A stretch of DNA of 64,000 bases from an uncultured Muribaculaceae bacterium (GTDB lineage Bacteria; Bacteroidota; Bacteroidia; Bacteroidales; Muribaculaceae). The notes below the pieces were generated by a model. The model had not been told where the DNA came from and ran no database searches. It was given only the letters and a program-made list of their open reading frames with translations. How positions within the stretch are numbered: the stretch's first letter is position 1; every line of letters starts with the position of its first letter. The stretch spans positions 145,717 through 209,716 of the forward strand of contig CAJTUF010000001.1 of the NCBI GenBank assembly GCA_910579675.1, read 5' to 3'. A program made the position numbers and the translations under genes. Below are positions 16,786 to 25,629 of the stretch, piece by piece.

Positions 16786-18891
16786 ATGTCAATTATCACA
16801 AGCCACCTCCCGGCGCTCAAGCGCCTTATCATACTCTTTGCCGCACTGATAGCCGCCTCGGCCTCCGGCCATGTCATGGCCCAGCAGCCCGGCGGCCGCA
16901 CCCTCCCGCGCCCCTCGTCGGGATCTGCATCATCATCATCCTCTTCCAGCAAGGCCCCGGAGCAGAAGGTCTATGCCTGGGAGATGACCTCGCCGCTGGG
17001 CTATCGGATACCATCATCCGTCGACACCCTCCTACACAATTACTATCTCCAGGCGGTGCCAAACGATGTGACTCCGGCATGGGCCACCACCGGCAATCTC
17101 GGAGCCGAGGGGATCGACATGATCTATATGCAGCGAAAGCCGCAGAGTGCTTTCTTTTTCCGCGACGCGCTGTCGCACTGGCTCCCGACTCTCGGCAACC
17201 ACAAGTTTTACAACTCGCGCATCCCCATGACCCTCCTGAGCTACAACACAGGAGGCGGCAAGGAATTTGCCCAGGACAGGCTCAAAGGCATCTTCTCAGG
17301 CAATGTCAACAAGAGGCTGCAATTCGGCGCCAACTTCGACTATATCTACTCCAAAGGATCATATACCGCTCAGTCGGTAAAGGCGATATCATGGGGTGGC
17401 TCCGCATCGTATATGGGCGACCGGTATGAGTTGCAGGCTTTCTTCAACGCATGGAACTCGCTCAACAAAGAAAACGGCGGTATAACCGACGACCGCTACA
17501 TCACCGATCCTGCCCAGCTGCAGGGCGGCGTGTCGACCATCCAGCCCAACGCCATCCCGGTCAATCTCAACGATGCCCACACCCGTGTGACCGGTGCCGA
17601 GCTGATGCTCAACAACCGCTACAAGCTCGGATTCTGGCGCGACCTCGAACCCGACTCCATCCTCGGGCCCGACGGAAAGATGATGCCCGACACCATCATA
17701 CCACGCGAGTTTGTGCCCGTCAGCGCCATAACATGGACTTTCGACTACCGCCGCGGCCGTCATCTCTTCGACAACGGCAACCCGTCGGAGGGGGATAAGT
17801 TTTGGGAAAACAGATACCTCTCCCTCGACGGCACCCACGACGTGACGCGCTACCACTCCATACGCAACACCCTCGGCCTTTCGCTCATCGAGGGCTTCCA
17901 CAAGTATGCCAAGTTTGGGCTGTCGGCCTTCATAACCCACGAGCTGCGCAAGTACACTCAGGCCGTAGACTCTGTGACCGACCCGCGCAATCCCGGCGAC
18001 GTCATAGAGGGCCTCACCCCCTATCCTTATCCCGACCGCGTGGCCCCCTCCGGCTCCGAAAACTTCGTGTGGGTGGGAGGACAGCTCACCAAAGCCACGG
18101 GGTCGCTGCTCCGCTATGATGCCACGGCACGCTTCGGGCTCCTCGGCCGTGCTCTCGGCGAGGTTGACCTCCGCGCCAACCTGTCGACCAACATCCCTTT
18201 GATGGGCGACACCCTCACCGTGGCCGCCAATGCACATTTTGCCAACGAGGCCGCCCCATATCTGATGAACAATTATGTGAGCAACCACTTTATCTGGCAA
18301 AACGACTTTTCCAAAACCAGGCGTCTGCGTCTGGGCGGCAGCGTGGCGTTTCCCAAAACCCGCACCCGCATCGGCTTCAACGTCGAGAATGTGCAGAATC
18401 TGATCTACTTCGACTCCATAGCAATGCCGGCCCAGCACGGGAGCAACATACAGGTGGTGAGCGCTTCGCTCTCGCAGGATTTCAAACTTGGGATACTCAA
18501 CTGGCAGAACAAGCTTACATGGCAGAAAAGCACCGACAAAGCCATTGTGCCGCTCCCCGAACTCGCCGTCTACTCCAATCTGTTTATCCTGTTCAAGGTG
18601 GCTACCCTCCATGTGCAGCTCGGTGTCGACTGCGACTGGTATTCATCCTACTACGCCTACAATTATCAGCCCGCCACCACCGCTTTCTATACTCAGGACA
18701 AGATAAAAGTAGGAAATTACCCCTACATGAACGCTTATGTCAACATGAAATTGAGCAAAGCGCGTTTTTATGTGTTATTCTCTCATATCAACCAAGGCTC
18801 GATAGGCGGCAAGGAATATTTCTCCCTCCCACACTACCCCATGAATCCGCGCCGGTTCCTGCTCGGTGTCTCGGTCGATTTCACCAACTGA
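16786..18891 (+). CDS. Putative outer-membrane porin (Bacteroidetes putative-porin family)
   Basis: A 701-residue exported protein. A signal peptide occupies about residues 1-33 (KRLIILFAALIAASASG then HVMAQ), followed by a Ser/Pro-rich linker and a long region of alternating amphipathic strands ending in the barrel-like C-terminal strand LLGVSVDFTN. Segments such as GNLGAEGIDMIY, LSYNTGGG and FYNSRIPMT resemble the Bacteroidetes putative porin family (recognised by eye as PF14121-like). The cargo is unknown. The ATG at 16786 is preferred on leader length and a short signal n-region; an in-frame ATG at 16753 is possible. The next gene starts 50 bp downstream. Confidence 0.75.
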   Translation: MSIITSHLPALKRLIILFAALIAASASGHVMAQQPGGRTLPRPSSGSASSSSSSSKAPEQKVYAWEMTSPLGYRIPSSVDTLLHNYYLQAVPNDVTPAWATTGNLGAEGIDMIYMQRKPQSAFFFRDALSHWLPTLGNHKFYNSRIPMTLLSYNTGGGKEFAQDRLKGIFSGNVNKRLQFGANFDYIYSKGSYTAQSVKAISWGGSASYMGDRYELQAFFNAWNSLNKENGGITDDRYITDPAQLQGGVSTIQPNAIPVNLNDAHTRVTGAELMLNNRYKLGFWRDLEPDSILGPDGKMMPDTIIPREFVPVSAITWTFDYRRGRHLFDNGNPSEGDKFWENRYLSLDGTHDVTRYHSIRNTLGLSLIEGFHKYAKFGLSAFITHELRKYTQAVDSVTDPRNPGDVIEGLTPYPYPDRVAPSGSENFVWVGGQLTKATGSLLRYDATARFGLLGRALGEVDLRANLSTNIPLMGDTLTVAANAHFANEAAPYLMNNYVSNHFIWQNDFSKTRRLRLGGSVAFPKTRTRIGFNVENVQNLIYFDSIAMPAQHGSNIQVVSASLSQDFKLGILNWQNKLTWQKSTDKAIVPLPELAVYSNLFILFKVATLHVQLGVDCDWYSSYYAYNYQPATTAFYTQDKIKVGNYPYMNAYVNMKLSKARFYVLFSHINQGSIGGKEYFSLPHYPMNPRRFLLGVSVDFTN

Positions 18892-18941
18892 TCACCCCCG
18901 GCCCCGCTTGTCAAAAGTATGTAGACCGGACATAATTGTGT

Positions 18942-19781
18942 ATGAAAACCACTTCCCCGCTCAAACCCAAAAGCAAGCGCACCGCCAACCTGCTCATAGC
19001 CCTGCTCCTCGTGGCCATCGGAGCCATGTGGCTGCTTAAAGTGTGCTCACGTCCCACATTTTCATCCGACGATGCCGCCTATGCTCCGTCAGGAGCCGAC
19101 ACCATAGATGTGGCTATCGAATATTCGCCTCTCACCTTCTATCAGCATGCCGACACCATCGGCGGCTTTGACTACGATCTGCTCCGTGCCATTGCACGTG
19201 AAGGTGGACTTAAAATAAAATTTCACCCCATATCGGCCCTGACTACAGCCCTCGACGGACTACGCGACGGACGCTTTGACATAGTGGTGGCCGACGTGCC
19301 CACCACAGCCGAGCTCAGGGAACAGTTTGCATTTACCGAACCGGCATTTCTCGACAGGCAAGTTCTGGTGCAACGTCGCGACCCTGCCACCCATGTCTCA
19401 TCAGCGCTCGGGCTGGCTGACAAAAAGGTGTGGGTACCCGCCGAAAGTCCTGCCGTGACACGTCTGCAAAACCTTGCAGATGAGATCGGCGATACCATAC
19501 ATATCATAACCGACTCACTTTATGGTTCGGAACAGCTCGTCATACTTACAGCCACGGGCGAGATCGACCGCGCAGTGGTCAATGAGAGAATAGCCCGCGC
19601 CATGAGCCGCGACTATCCCGACATAGATATATCGACAGGTGTGACATTCACCCAATTTCAGTCGTGGCTCGTGCGCCGCGACGAGGAAAAACTCGCCGAG
19701 CGCATAGACACCCTGCTGGTGCGCTACAAAGCCACACCGGCCTACGCAAATCTGCATCTCCGCTACTTCGGAGAGGAGTGA
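18942..19781 (+). CDS. Membrane-anchored type-3 solute-binding-like protein
   Basis: The 279-residue product has a basic N-terminus and one hydrophobic segment at about 17-33 (LLIALLLVAIGAMWLL) that is either an uncleaved anchor or a signal peptide. The rest is a bacterial extracellular solute-binding family 3 fold: IEYSPLTFYQH near the start, GFDYDLLRAIARE, DGRFDIVVADVPTTAELRE and TEPAFLDRQVLVQR. Such domains bind amino acids. No ABC permease or ATPase gene is nearby and no lytic transglycosylase domain follows, so it may be a sensor or an orphan binding protein. The ATG at 18942 is preferred to a TTG six bases upstream. Confidence 0.75.
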   Translation: MKTTSPLKPKSKRTANLLIALLLVAIGAMWLLKVCSRPTFSSDDAAYAPSGADTIDVAIEYSPLTFYQHADTIGGFDYDLLRAIAREGGLKIKFHPISALTTALDGLRDGRFDIVVADVPTTAELREQFAFTEPAFLDRQVLVQRRDPATHVSSALGLADKKVWVPAESPAVTRLQNLADEIGDTIHIITDSLYGSEQLVILTATGEIDRAVVNERIARAMSRDYPDIDISTGVTFTQFQSWLVRRDEEKLAERIDTLLVRYKATPAYANLHLRYFGEE

Positions 19782-19806
19782 GGTCAGCTATCACGCCGCA
19801 GCGGCA

Positions 19807-21351
19807 TCACAACGAGTCGCGACGCTCTACCACAGGATCATCAGAAACATTAGTTGACGGTGCGGCGACAGAATCGGGCTTTTGCTGAGGTTGCGGCGCG
19901 GACTTGGCTGCGCTGTCGGGCGAAGATTTCGGGGTGGCGGGCTCTGCGGCCGGAACCGGTGTGGAATGCGTGAGGATATAGCGGTAGCGCGATGCCACTC
20001 CCGATGAGTAGGCGTTGAATATATTGTTGACCATAACCAGGTCAGTAATCCCATTTTCGGCCACATACGATGATACATCCTTACGGAAATAGCGGTGGTC
20101 GAGCACATGGATCTCCTCAAACGAGCCAAAGAGAAATCCGGGTATGGCGTTGCCGTAACTGTCCTTTATGATCACAAGGCGTCGTCCGTTGGCGGTGCCT
20201 GTCTTGACCACGGTCTGATTGTAGTCGCCACCCATGAAGGTGAGATAAGCCGAGGGTGAACCATCGGAATGATGCTGGAAAAACTTCCCCTTGAATGGCT
20301 TGCTCTGACCTATGGGCCTGAATTTCTTGTCGAGATTTATGGTGGTGAAAGTAGTCGAATAGTCGACTCCGCGCGGGGTGTAGTACACAAAATCCTCCGG
20401 AGCGTTTTTCACAGCTATATCTTTGGAAAAACCATACATGGTGCCCACAAAATTACGGATCGTGTGGACATCGTAGTTGTCGAGGGTCAGAAAAGGCACT
20501 CCGGCTGCCTTGGCAAACGCCTCTGCGGCATAATAAGCCCCGAGAGGTGCCCAGTGGTGGTCGGTGCGCAGATAGATTGGCTCGTCGGCATGATGTGCCA
20601 GCGCCGAATAAGCATCGACCGGAATCACTCCACCATCAAGATGAGAGTAGATATTGCGTATAACAGGCAACTGGGGACTCGTCATCTTGCGTGCCTTTTC
20701 TGGTGTGTAGAATTCCGACGCCAGTGGCACCACCATGCAGTACACACTCACGTCGGGGCCAAGCACCGACTTATAGAGGTTGGCCGCCTCGGCATATTTC
20801 ACTCCCCCCTTTGACGATCCGCCAAAGGCCATGAGCGCTCTGGTAGTGGGACCCGATCCAACCACTATCACGCCCGACGACGCCATCTTTGCCGCACCCT
20901 GTGGAGTGGCATGGCCGTCGTAGTCGGCGATCTCCACCCCTTTAGCGGCATCAGCTACCACCTCGCCAAGGGTATCGGCCGGCTCGGCAACAAGCTCATG
21001 ACCGTCCATATTGGCGTCGGTCTCGTCGGCAAACTCATCTTCGGGTCCTGATGTCGATGCATGAAACGACACATCGTCGTCGCCGCCGCTGCGGAGTGCC
21101 ATATAGCCCTTGAGCTGCATGGCAAACGAGAGAAAATGGTCGCGGAATGGCTCTGTGTCGCTGAACCATGCCGACACGTCGCGCGTAAAATCTCCGGACC
21201 TCAGTGCATCAAGGGTGAATTGGGGGAAGGTGGACAGCTCTCTCCGTTCCAGCTCAGAAAAGGAGGTACGGGGAAAAAAAATAAACACTATGGTGAGAGC
21301 GGCAAAAACCGTTCCGACAAGAAAAATAAATATCTGAGAACGTCGCATCAC
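19807..21351 (-). CDS. DHHW-family protein 1 (AlgX/AlgJ-like O-acetylation partner), membrane-anchored
   Basis: 514 residues. An N-terminal transmembrane anchor (about 6-26) precedes a segment FSELERRELSTFPQFT and W-F-S-D-T-E-P-F-R-D, both typical of DHHW/AlgX-like proteins. The signature T-D-H-H-W is at residues 263-267, and VIIKDSYGNA near 385 supplies the SGNH-like serine block. Such periplasmic proteins accept acetyl groups from an MBOAT protein and place them on a polysaccharide. Residues 85-160 are an acidic Asp/Glu/Ala-rich insertion absent from its neighbour, and the C-terminus is a Pro/Ala/Ser tail. It overlaps DHHW protein 2 by 4 bp, so it is last in the SGNH-MBOAT-DHHW-DHHW run. 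Confidence 0.83.
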   Translation of the reverse strand: MMRRSQIFIFLVGTVFAALTIVFIFFPRTSFSELERRELSTFPQFTLDALRSGDFTRDVSAWFSDTEPFRDHFLSFAMQLKGYMALRSGGDDDVSFHASTSGPEDEFADETDANMDGHELVAEPADTLGEVVADAAKGVEIADYDGHATPQGAAKMASSGVIVVGSGPTTRALMAFGGSSKGGVKYAEAANLYKSVLGPDVSVYCMVVPLASEFYTPEKARKMTSPQLPVIRNIYSHLDGGVIPVDAYSALAHHADEPIYLRTDHHWAPLGAYYAAEAFAKAAGVPFLTLDNYDVHTIRNFVGTMYGFSKDIAVKNAPEDFVYYTPRGVDYSTTFTTINLDKKFRPIGQSKPFKGKFFQHHSDGSPSAYLTFMGGDYNQTVVKTGTANGRRLVIIKDSYGNAIPGFLFGSFEEIHVLDHRYFRKDVSSYVAENGITDLVMVNNIFNAYSSGVASRYRYILTHSTPVPAAEPATPKSSPDSAAKSAPQPQQKPDSVAAPSTNVSDDPVVERRDSL

Positions 21352-22493
21352 TGGATAAGGTATCGGCGGTAGGCCTCGGAAGTGCGGAGGCTCACCGCGT
21401 GGGTCATATTGTTGACAAACAATATATCCGATATATTGTTGTCGGCCACATAGCTCACAATGTTTTTGGTGAAATATCGGCAGTCGACCACATGGATCTC
21501 ATCAAAGGAGGAAAAGAGGTAGGGAGGTATGGCATTGCCGAAGCTGTCTTTCAGTATCAGCAGCCGGCGCCCGGTATTGGCCGATGTGCGTATGCGTGTA
21601 AGGCGGGTGTCGCCTCCCATGAAAGTGAGATAGCTCGATGCCCCATGGAATGTGTTGTAGAAAAACGGGCCCTCTTGAGGCTCACTCTCGCCCGTGACGG
21701 TGCCCACCGTGGCCCCTTTGGCCTTGCGTATGCTGTATTTCACATAGTCTACGGTATAAGTGGAGTCAAGAGGAGTATAATAAACAAACTCCTCGGGCGC
21801 GCGCCCGACGGCTCTGTCGGCCGAGAATCGGGCCATCGTACCTACGTAGCCCTCCACCGAGCGCGTGTCATAGTCGCTCAGCGGACGGAAAGGAGTGCCC
21901 GCCACCGAAGCGAAGCAGCCCGCGGCATAATAGGCCCCGAGAGGCGCCCAATGATGGTCGGTGCGCGAATAGATCGGTTCCGAAGCATGCAGACCGAGGG
22001 TGGGATATATATCGACAGGCGTAACCTTCGAGTCAAGCTGACTGAACAGGTCGAGCATAGCCCTGCGCACCGGCGCGGTGTAACGTGTGGCGGCATCGGG
22101 ACAATAATATGCCACAGCTGTAGGCACTGGCATACAATAAATATTGATACCTTCAGGCAGAGCGGAGGCATATTCATTGATGGCCGAAGCATATGCCTCG
22201 ATACCACGGGCCGATCCCTTGAAGGGTTCGAGTGCCCTTACGGTGTCGCCGCTGCCAACAACCAGAATGCCCCGGCGTGCACGTCTGAAGGGAGCATTGC
22301 CGGTGATGGTGTTGACATATTCACCCGAAGCGGAAGGCATCTCAAATGTGCGCGCCGACGTCCCGAGCACTATCGACTCCATTTCGGAGTGGAGGAAATC
22401 AACGTCGATATCATCTTCGGGATTATTGGCAGCCGACGCCTCGGTGGGCGACGATGCAAGAGCGAGAAGCAGCGGGAGAGCTATTGAAAACAT
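21348..22493 (-). CDS. DHHW-family protein 2 (exported O-acetylation partner)
   Basis: A 381-residue paralogue of the downstream gene. It starts with a cleavable-looking signal peptide (MFSIALPLLLALASSPTEASA) rather than an anchor, and lacks the ELERR/W-F-x-D-x-x-P-F-R-D region. T-D-H-H-W is at 178-182 and ILKDSFGNAIPPYLF is the SGNH-like block. From about residue 70 to the end it aligns closely by eye with protein 1 (R-T-D-H-H-W-A-P-L-G-A-Y-Y-A-A is identical in both). The gene lies 26 bp after the MBOAT gene and overlaps the next by 4 bp. Two diverged partners for one MBOAT suggest a division of roles, as with AlgJ and AlgX (inference). Confidence 0.82.
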   Translation of the reverse strand: MFSIALPLLLALASSPTEASAANNPEDDIDVDFLHSEMESIVLGTSARTFEMPSASGEYVNTITGNAPFRRARRGILVVGSGDTVRALEPFKGSARGIEAYASAINEYASALPEGINIYCMPVPTAVAYYCPDAATRYTAPVRRAMLDLFSQLDSKVTPVDIYPTLGLHASEPIYSRTDHHWAPLGAYYAAGCFASVAGTPFRPLSDYDTRSVEGYVGTMARFSADRAVGRAPEEFVYYTPLDSTYTVDYVKYSIRKAKGATVGTVTGESEPQEGPFFYNTFHGASSYLTFMGGDTRLTRIRTSANTGRRLLILKDSFGNAIPPYLFSSFDEIHVVDCRYFTKNIVSYVADNNISDILFVNNMTHAVSLRTSEAYRRYLIQ

Positions 22494-22519
22494 TGCAGAT
22501 TGACTGATGATATGATTGG

Positions 22520-23992
22520 TCAGAAACGGGTGTATAGAAAAGCATTGTTGGTGGCGCCTATGAGCAGAGCCACACTCAGCAGCAGGAGCACCACCGACAA
22601 TGCCAGACGGGAGGTCATGGTGATATTCATCGCCACAAGCCCTCCACGGCTAAACAGGCGGTGGGGCACCGACTCAGCCAAACGCCTTACAGGCATAGAG
22701 AATAACATGGCTGCCACCCACAGCCAGAAATGGCTCCTGAGCGCGTTTTCACACGCAAAGTCCCAAAGTCCACCGGGGGCAAAGCCGAGAAATGCCTGGA
22801 AGAAACGGCTCATAAGGTCGAGATCGTCGAAATAAAATATGCCCCATCCGGCCACCACCATCACCATGGCATAGAAATGGAGTGCGCCGCGGGGTATATC
22901 GGCGGCCCGGGGCAGGATAAATCTCTTTTCTACCATGAGCACTACCGCGAAGAAGAGGCCCCACATCACGAAATTCCAGCTTGCACCATGCCAGAGCCCC
23001 GTGAGAAACCACACCGCAAGAATATTGAGGGTCTGATGGCTGCGGTTGCCCCCGAGTGGGATATACACATAGTCGCGGAAAAATGAACCGAGCGACATGT
23101 GCCAGCGACGCCAGAACTCGGTGACCGAACGTGATATGTAGGGATGGTCGAAATTTTCGTCGAAATGGAAGCCAAGGCAGCGGCCTATGCCTATAGCCAT
23201 ATCGGAATAGCCCGAAAAGTCAAAGTAGATCTGGAAGGTGAAGGCAAGGATGCCGATCCATGCTCCCCCTACTGTGATATCGGGCAGTCCCTGGGACGAC
23301 AGAAATCCGGTGGCTATATCCGAAAACTGATTGGCCAAAATCACTTTCTTGCCAAGTCCCAGCATGAACCGGAACACACCCTCGGCCACATCGTCGTGGC
23401 TCACATTGCGGTTGTTGATCTCGCGGGCCACAGTGGAGTAGCGCACTATCGGCCCTGCGATAAGCTGGGGAAACATCGAGATATACAGCAGCAGATCGGT
23501 GTAGCGGCGCTGGGCCATGGAAGTGGTGCGGTATACATCGACAAGATAGGATATGCTCTGGAAGGTGTAGAAGCTGATACCGATGGGGAGAGCCACCGTC
23601 GGTACCGGCACTGTGATGCCCACTGCACACAGTTGCTCTGCTATGAAACCCGCATATTTAAACACACCTATCATAATCACATTGACCGTAAGACCGGAGA
23701 TAAGCGCAAAACGGCGCCCGACACCTCCTGCCGGGCAACGTGTGATCCATAGACCGGCAAGGTAGTTCACAGCCACCGAGCCGACCATCAGAAACACATA
23801 CACAGGCTCGCCCCAGGCATAGAATAGGAGCGAGAAAACCACCAGCACTATATTGCGGCGCGGATGGGTAGAACGAAGTCCCGATGGATCGCTTGCCGCC
23901 GTGTCGCGGGTGTCAAAAACTCCTGCGAGCCGGTAGCATAGCATAAACGCCGGAAGAAATACGAACAGAAAAAACAGGTCGGAAAAGACCAT
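22520..23992 (-). CDS. MBOAT-family O-acyltransferase (AlgI-like)
   Basis: A 490-residue polytopic membrane protein. FSDLFFLFVFLPAF at the start, N-I-V-L-V-V-F-S-L-L-F-Y-A-W-G-E-P and the catalytic histidine in TGLWHGASWNFVMWG are the hallmarks of AlgI/DltB/PatA-type acyltransferases, which pass an acyl group from a cytoplasmic donor across the inner membrane. The genes that follow encode two DHHW proteins, which are the usual periplasmic recipients. The SGNH hydrolase gene lies 54 bp upstream. The target polymer is unknown; no exopolysaccharide synthase is in the window. Confidence 0.93.
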   Translation of the reverse strand: MVFSDLFFLFVFLPAFMLCYRLAGVFDTRDTAASDPSGLRSTHPRRNIVLVVFSLLFYAWGEPVYVFLMVGSVAVNYLAGLWITRCPAGGVGRRFALISGLTVNVIMIGVFKYAGFIAEQLCAVGITVPVPTVALPIGISFYTFQSISYLVDVYRTTSMAQRRYTDLLLYISMFPQLIAGPIVRYSTVAREINNRNVSHDDVAEGVFRFMLGLGKKVILANQFSDIATGFLSSQGLPDITVGGAWIGILAFTFQIYFDFSGYSDMAIGIGRCLGFHFDENFDHPYISRSVTEFWRRWHMSLGSFFRDYVYIPLGGNRSHQTLNILAVWFLTGLWHGASWNFVMWGLFFAVVLMVEKRFILPRAADIPRGALHFYAMVMVVAGWGIFYFDDLDLMSRFFQAFLGFAPGGLWDFACENALRSHFWLWVAAMLFSMPVRRLAESVPHRLFSRGGLVAMNITMTSRLALSVVLLLLSVALLIGATNNAFLYTRF

Positions 23993-24046
23993 CGTGGAAT
24001 TATTAGTTGATGACTATGCTTTGAGAAATATAGACTTCGATAGTGA

Positions 24047-24847
24047 TCAGTCGGGGCGCAGGGCGCTGATCTTCTCTGCGAGGAACGCTCCCAGGCGGCG
24101 TGCTCCCTCCACCGAGGTGTGGGTGCCGTCGTAGGTAAGATGCTTCTTCACCGCCTCCTTGGCCGAGTCGAGCTCAAAGTCGCGGTCGAGACGTATGGCA
24201 GGAAGACCGAGCTCACGTCCCATCGACTCAATAATGCCCCCGGCCGCAATGATCATATTGTCGGGAGCCTGGACCGACTGCAGAGGTCCTACGAGAACTA
24301 TGGTGGCATCAGGAGCCATGCGGCGCAGGAGCGCCACATTATGGCGGACTGAGAGAGCCAGCGTTGTTACCTGCCCCGGCTCCATGGCTATCAGAGCATC
24401 ATCGTCGCACACTTGCATGGCTTCCTCCGCCGACATATCAAACGCACCCGGACGCTTGTTGTGAAACCACGCATCGTTAGTTCCGGCCATGATGATGATG
24501 AGCGACGGTATCGGCTGCTCACCCGAAGCTATGGCCCCGGCCAGACGGGCTGTCTGGTTATAAATGGTATTGTCGTCGGCAAGCGAGCCGGTGACCTGCT
24601 CAACATTGCGGCGCGTAGCGGTCACATTGGTCCATGTGGCGCCGCTGCGGGCATAGCTGCGGGCCGAGGCGGGGGCATAGAGCCTGACCCATTCGCGGGT
24701 CCAGGCCTTCTCGCCGGTGCAGTCATCATGGCCAAGCCATGTGTTGCTGTCGCCGAGGATCGCCACCACATCATCGCCTTTGCTCTCCACGGCATGAAGT
24801 GCCATGGACATCAGAAGTATTATTGACAGTGTGATAATCCGTATCAT
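24047..24847 (-). CDS. Exported SGNH/GDSL-family esterase or acetyltransferase
   Basis: The 266-residue product begins with a signal peptide (about 1-20) and has the SGNH blocks: GDSN (residues 32-35, nucleophile S34), M-A-G-T-N-D as block III, and D-G-T-H near the C-terminus (Asp/His of the triad). Such enzymes add or remove acetyl groups on polysaccharides. It is the first gene of the set leading to the MBOAT and the two DHHW genes, which fits a role in acetylating or trimming the same polymer (inference). Its gap from trmD is 45 bp, so readthrough from the upstream run is likely. Confidence 0.85.
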   Translation of the reverse strand: MIRIITLSIILLMSMALHAVESKGDDVVAILGDSNTWLGHDDCTGEKAWTREWVRLYAPASARSYARSGATWTNVTATRRNVEQVTGSLADDNTIYNQTARLAGAIASGEQPIPSLIIIMAGTNDAWFHNKRPGAFDMSAEEAMQVCDDDALIAMEPGQVTTLALSVRHNVALLRRMAPDATIVLVGPLQSVQAPDNMIIAAGGIIESMGRELGLPAIRLDRDFELDSAKEAVKKHLTYDGTHTSVEGARRLGAFLAEKISALRPD

Positions 24848-24892
24848 ATAATTGAGTGTGTTGTAACGAAAGAGAGTGTCAGAACCGCCACA

Positions 24893-25576
24893 TCATTCCA
24901 TACCCTTCAGCAGGTCTGGACGCAGACGGCGGGTGCGTTCGAGCGCTTGCTCATGGCGCCATTCATCGATCTTGGCCTGATGGCCTGAAAGGAGCACCGG
25001 TGGAACCTCCCAGCCATTGTACACAGCCGGGCGGGAATACACCGGAGGGGCGAGAAGATTGTCCTGAAAGGAATCGCTCAGGGCGCTCTGCTCGTCGCCT
25101 ATGGCGCCGGGTATCAGACGCACTATGGCATCGGTCATGACCACAGCAGGGATCTCGCCGCCGGTGAGCACATAGTCGCCTATCGAGATCTCTTTGGTGA
25201 TGAGATGCTCGCGTATACGGTAGTCGATACCCTTGTAGTGGCCGCAGAGGATGATGATATTATTGAGCAACGACATGGAGTTGGCCATGGGCTGGTCAAA
25301 CACCTCTCCGTCGGGTGAAGTGAAAATCACCTCATCGTAGTCGCGCTCAGCCTTGAGAGCCGAGATGGCGGCATCGATCGGCTGCACCTGCATCACCATG
25401 CCCGCCTCGCCGCCAAACGGGTAGTCGTCGACCTTACGGTGACGGTTGGTGGTATAGTCGCGCAGATTGTGCACATGTATTTCAACAAGCCCTTTGTCCT
25501 GGGCCCGTTTGAGGATTGAGCAATTGAGAGGCGATTCGAGCATCTCGGGTAACACTGTGAGTATATCGATACGCAT
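24893..25576 (-). CDS. trmD: tRNA (guanine-N1)-methyltransferase
   Basis: The 227-residue SPOUT-class methyltransferase places m1G at position 37 of tRNAs with G36, preventing frameshifting. The N-terminus (MRIDILTVLPEMLESPLNCS), DDYPFGGEAGMVMQ, L-C-G-H-Y-K-G-I-D-Y-R-I and the knot segment S-I-G-D-Y-V-L-T-G-G-E are diagnostic. The length is typical. Here it is flanked by a WYL regulator and an envelope-modification set rather than by rpsP, rimM and rplS as in many bacteria. Confidence 0.97.
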   Translation of the reverse strand: MRIDILTVLPEMLESPLNCSILKRAQDKGLVEIHVHNLRDYTTNRHRKVDDYPFGGEAGMVMQVQPIDAAISALKAERDYDEVIFTSPDGEVFDQPMANSMSLLNNIIILCGHYKGIDYRIREHLITKEISIGDYVLTGGEIPAVVMTDAIVRLIPGAIGDEQSALSDSFQDNLLAPPVYSRPAVYNGWEVPPVLLSGHQAKIDEWRHEQALERTRRLRPDLLKGME

Positions 25577-25629
25577 ATTCTTAATTATAATGTCGTAATG
25601 ATTGCGATAGGATTGTAAGCTGACATGGC

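Noticed and set aside
21399..22487. 362-residue frame antisense to the second DHHW gene
   Set aside because: The DHHW frame on the minus strand has the conserved motifs and a signal peptide; this is a shadow.
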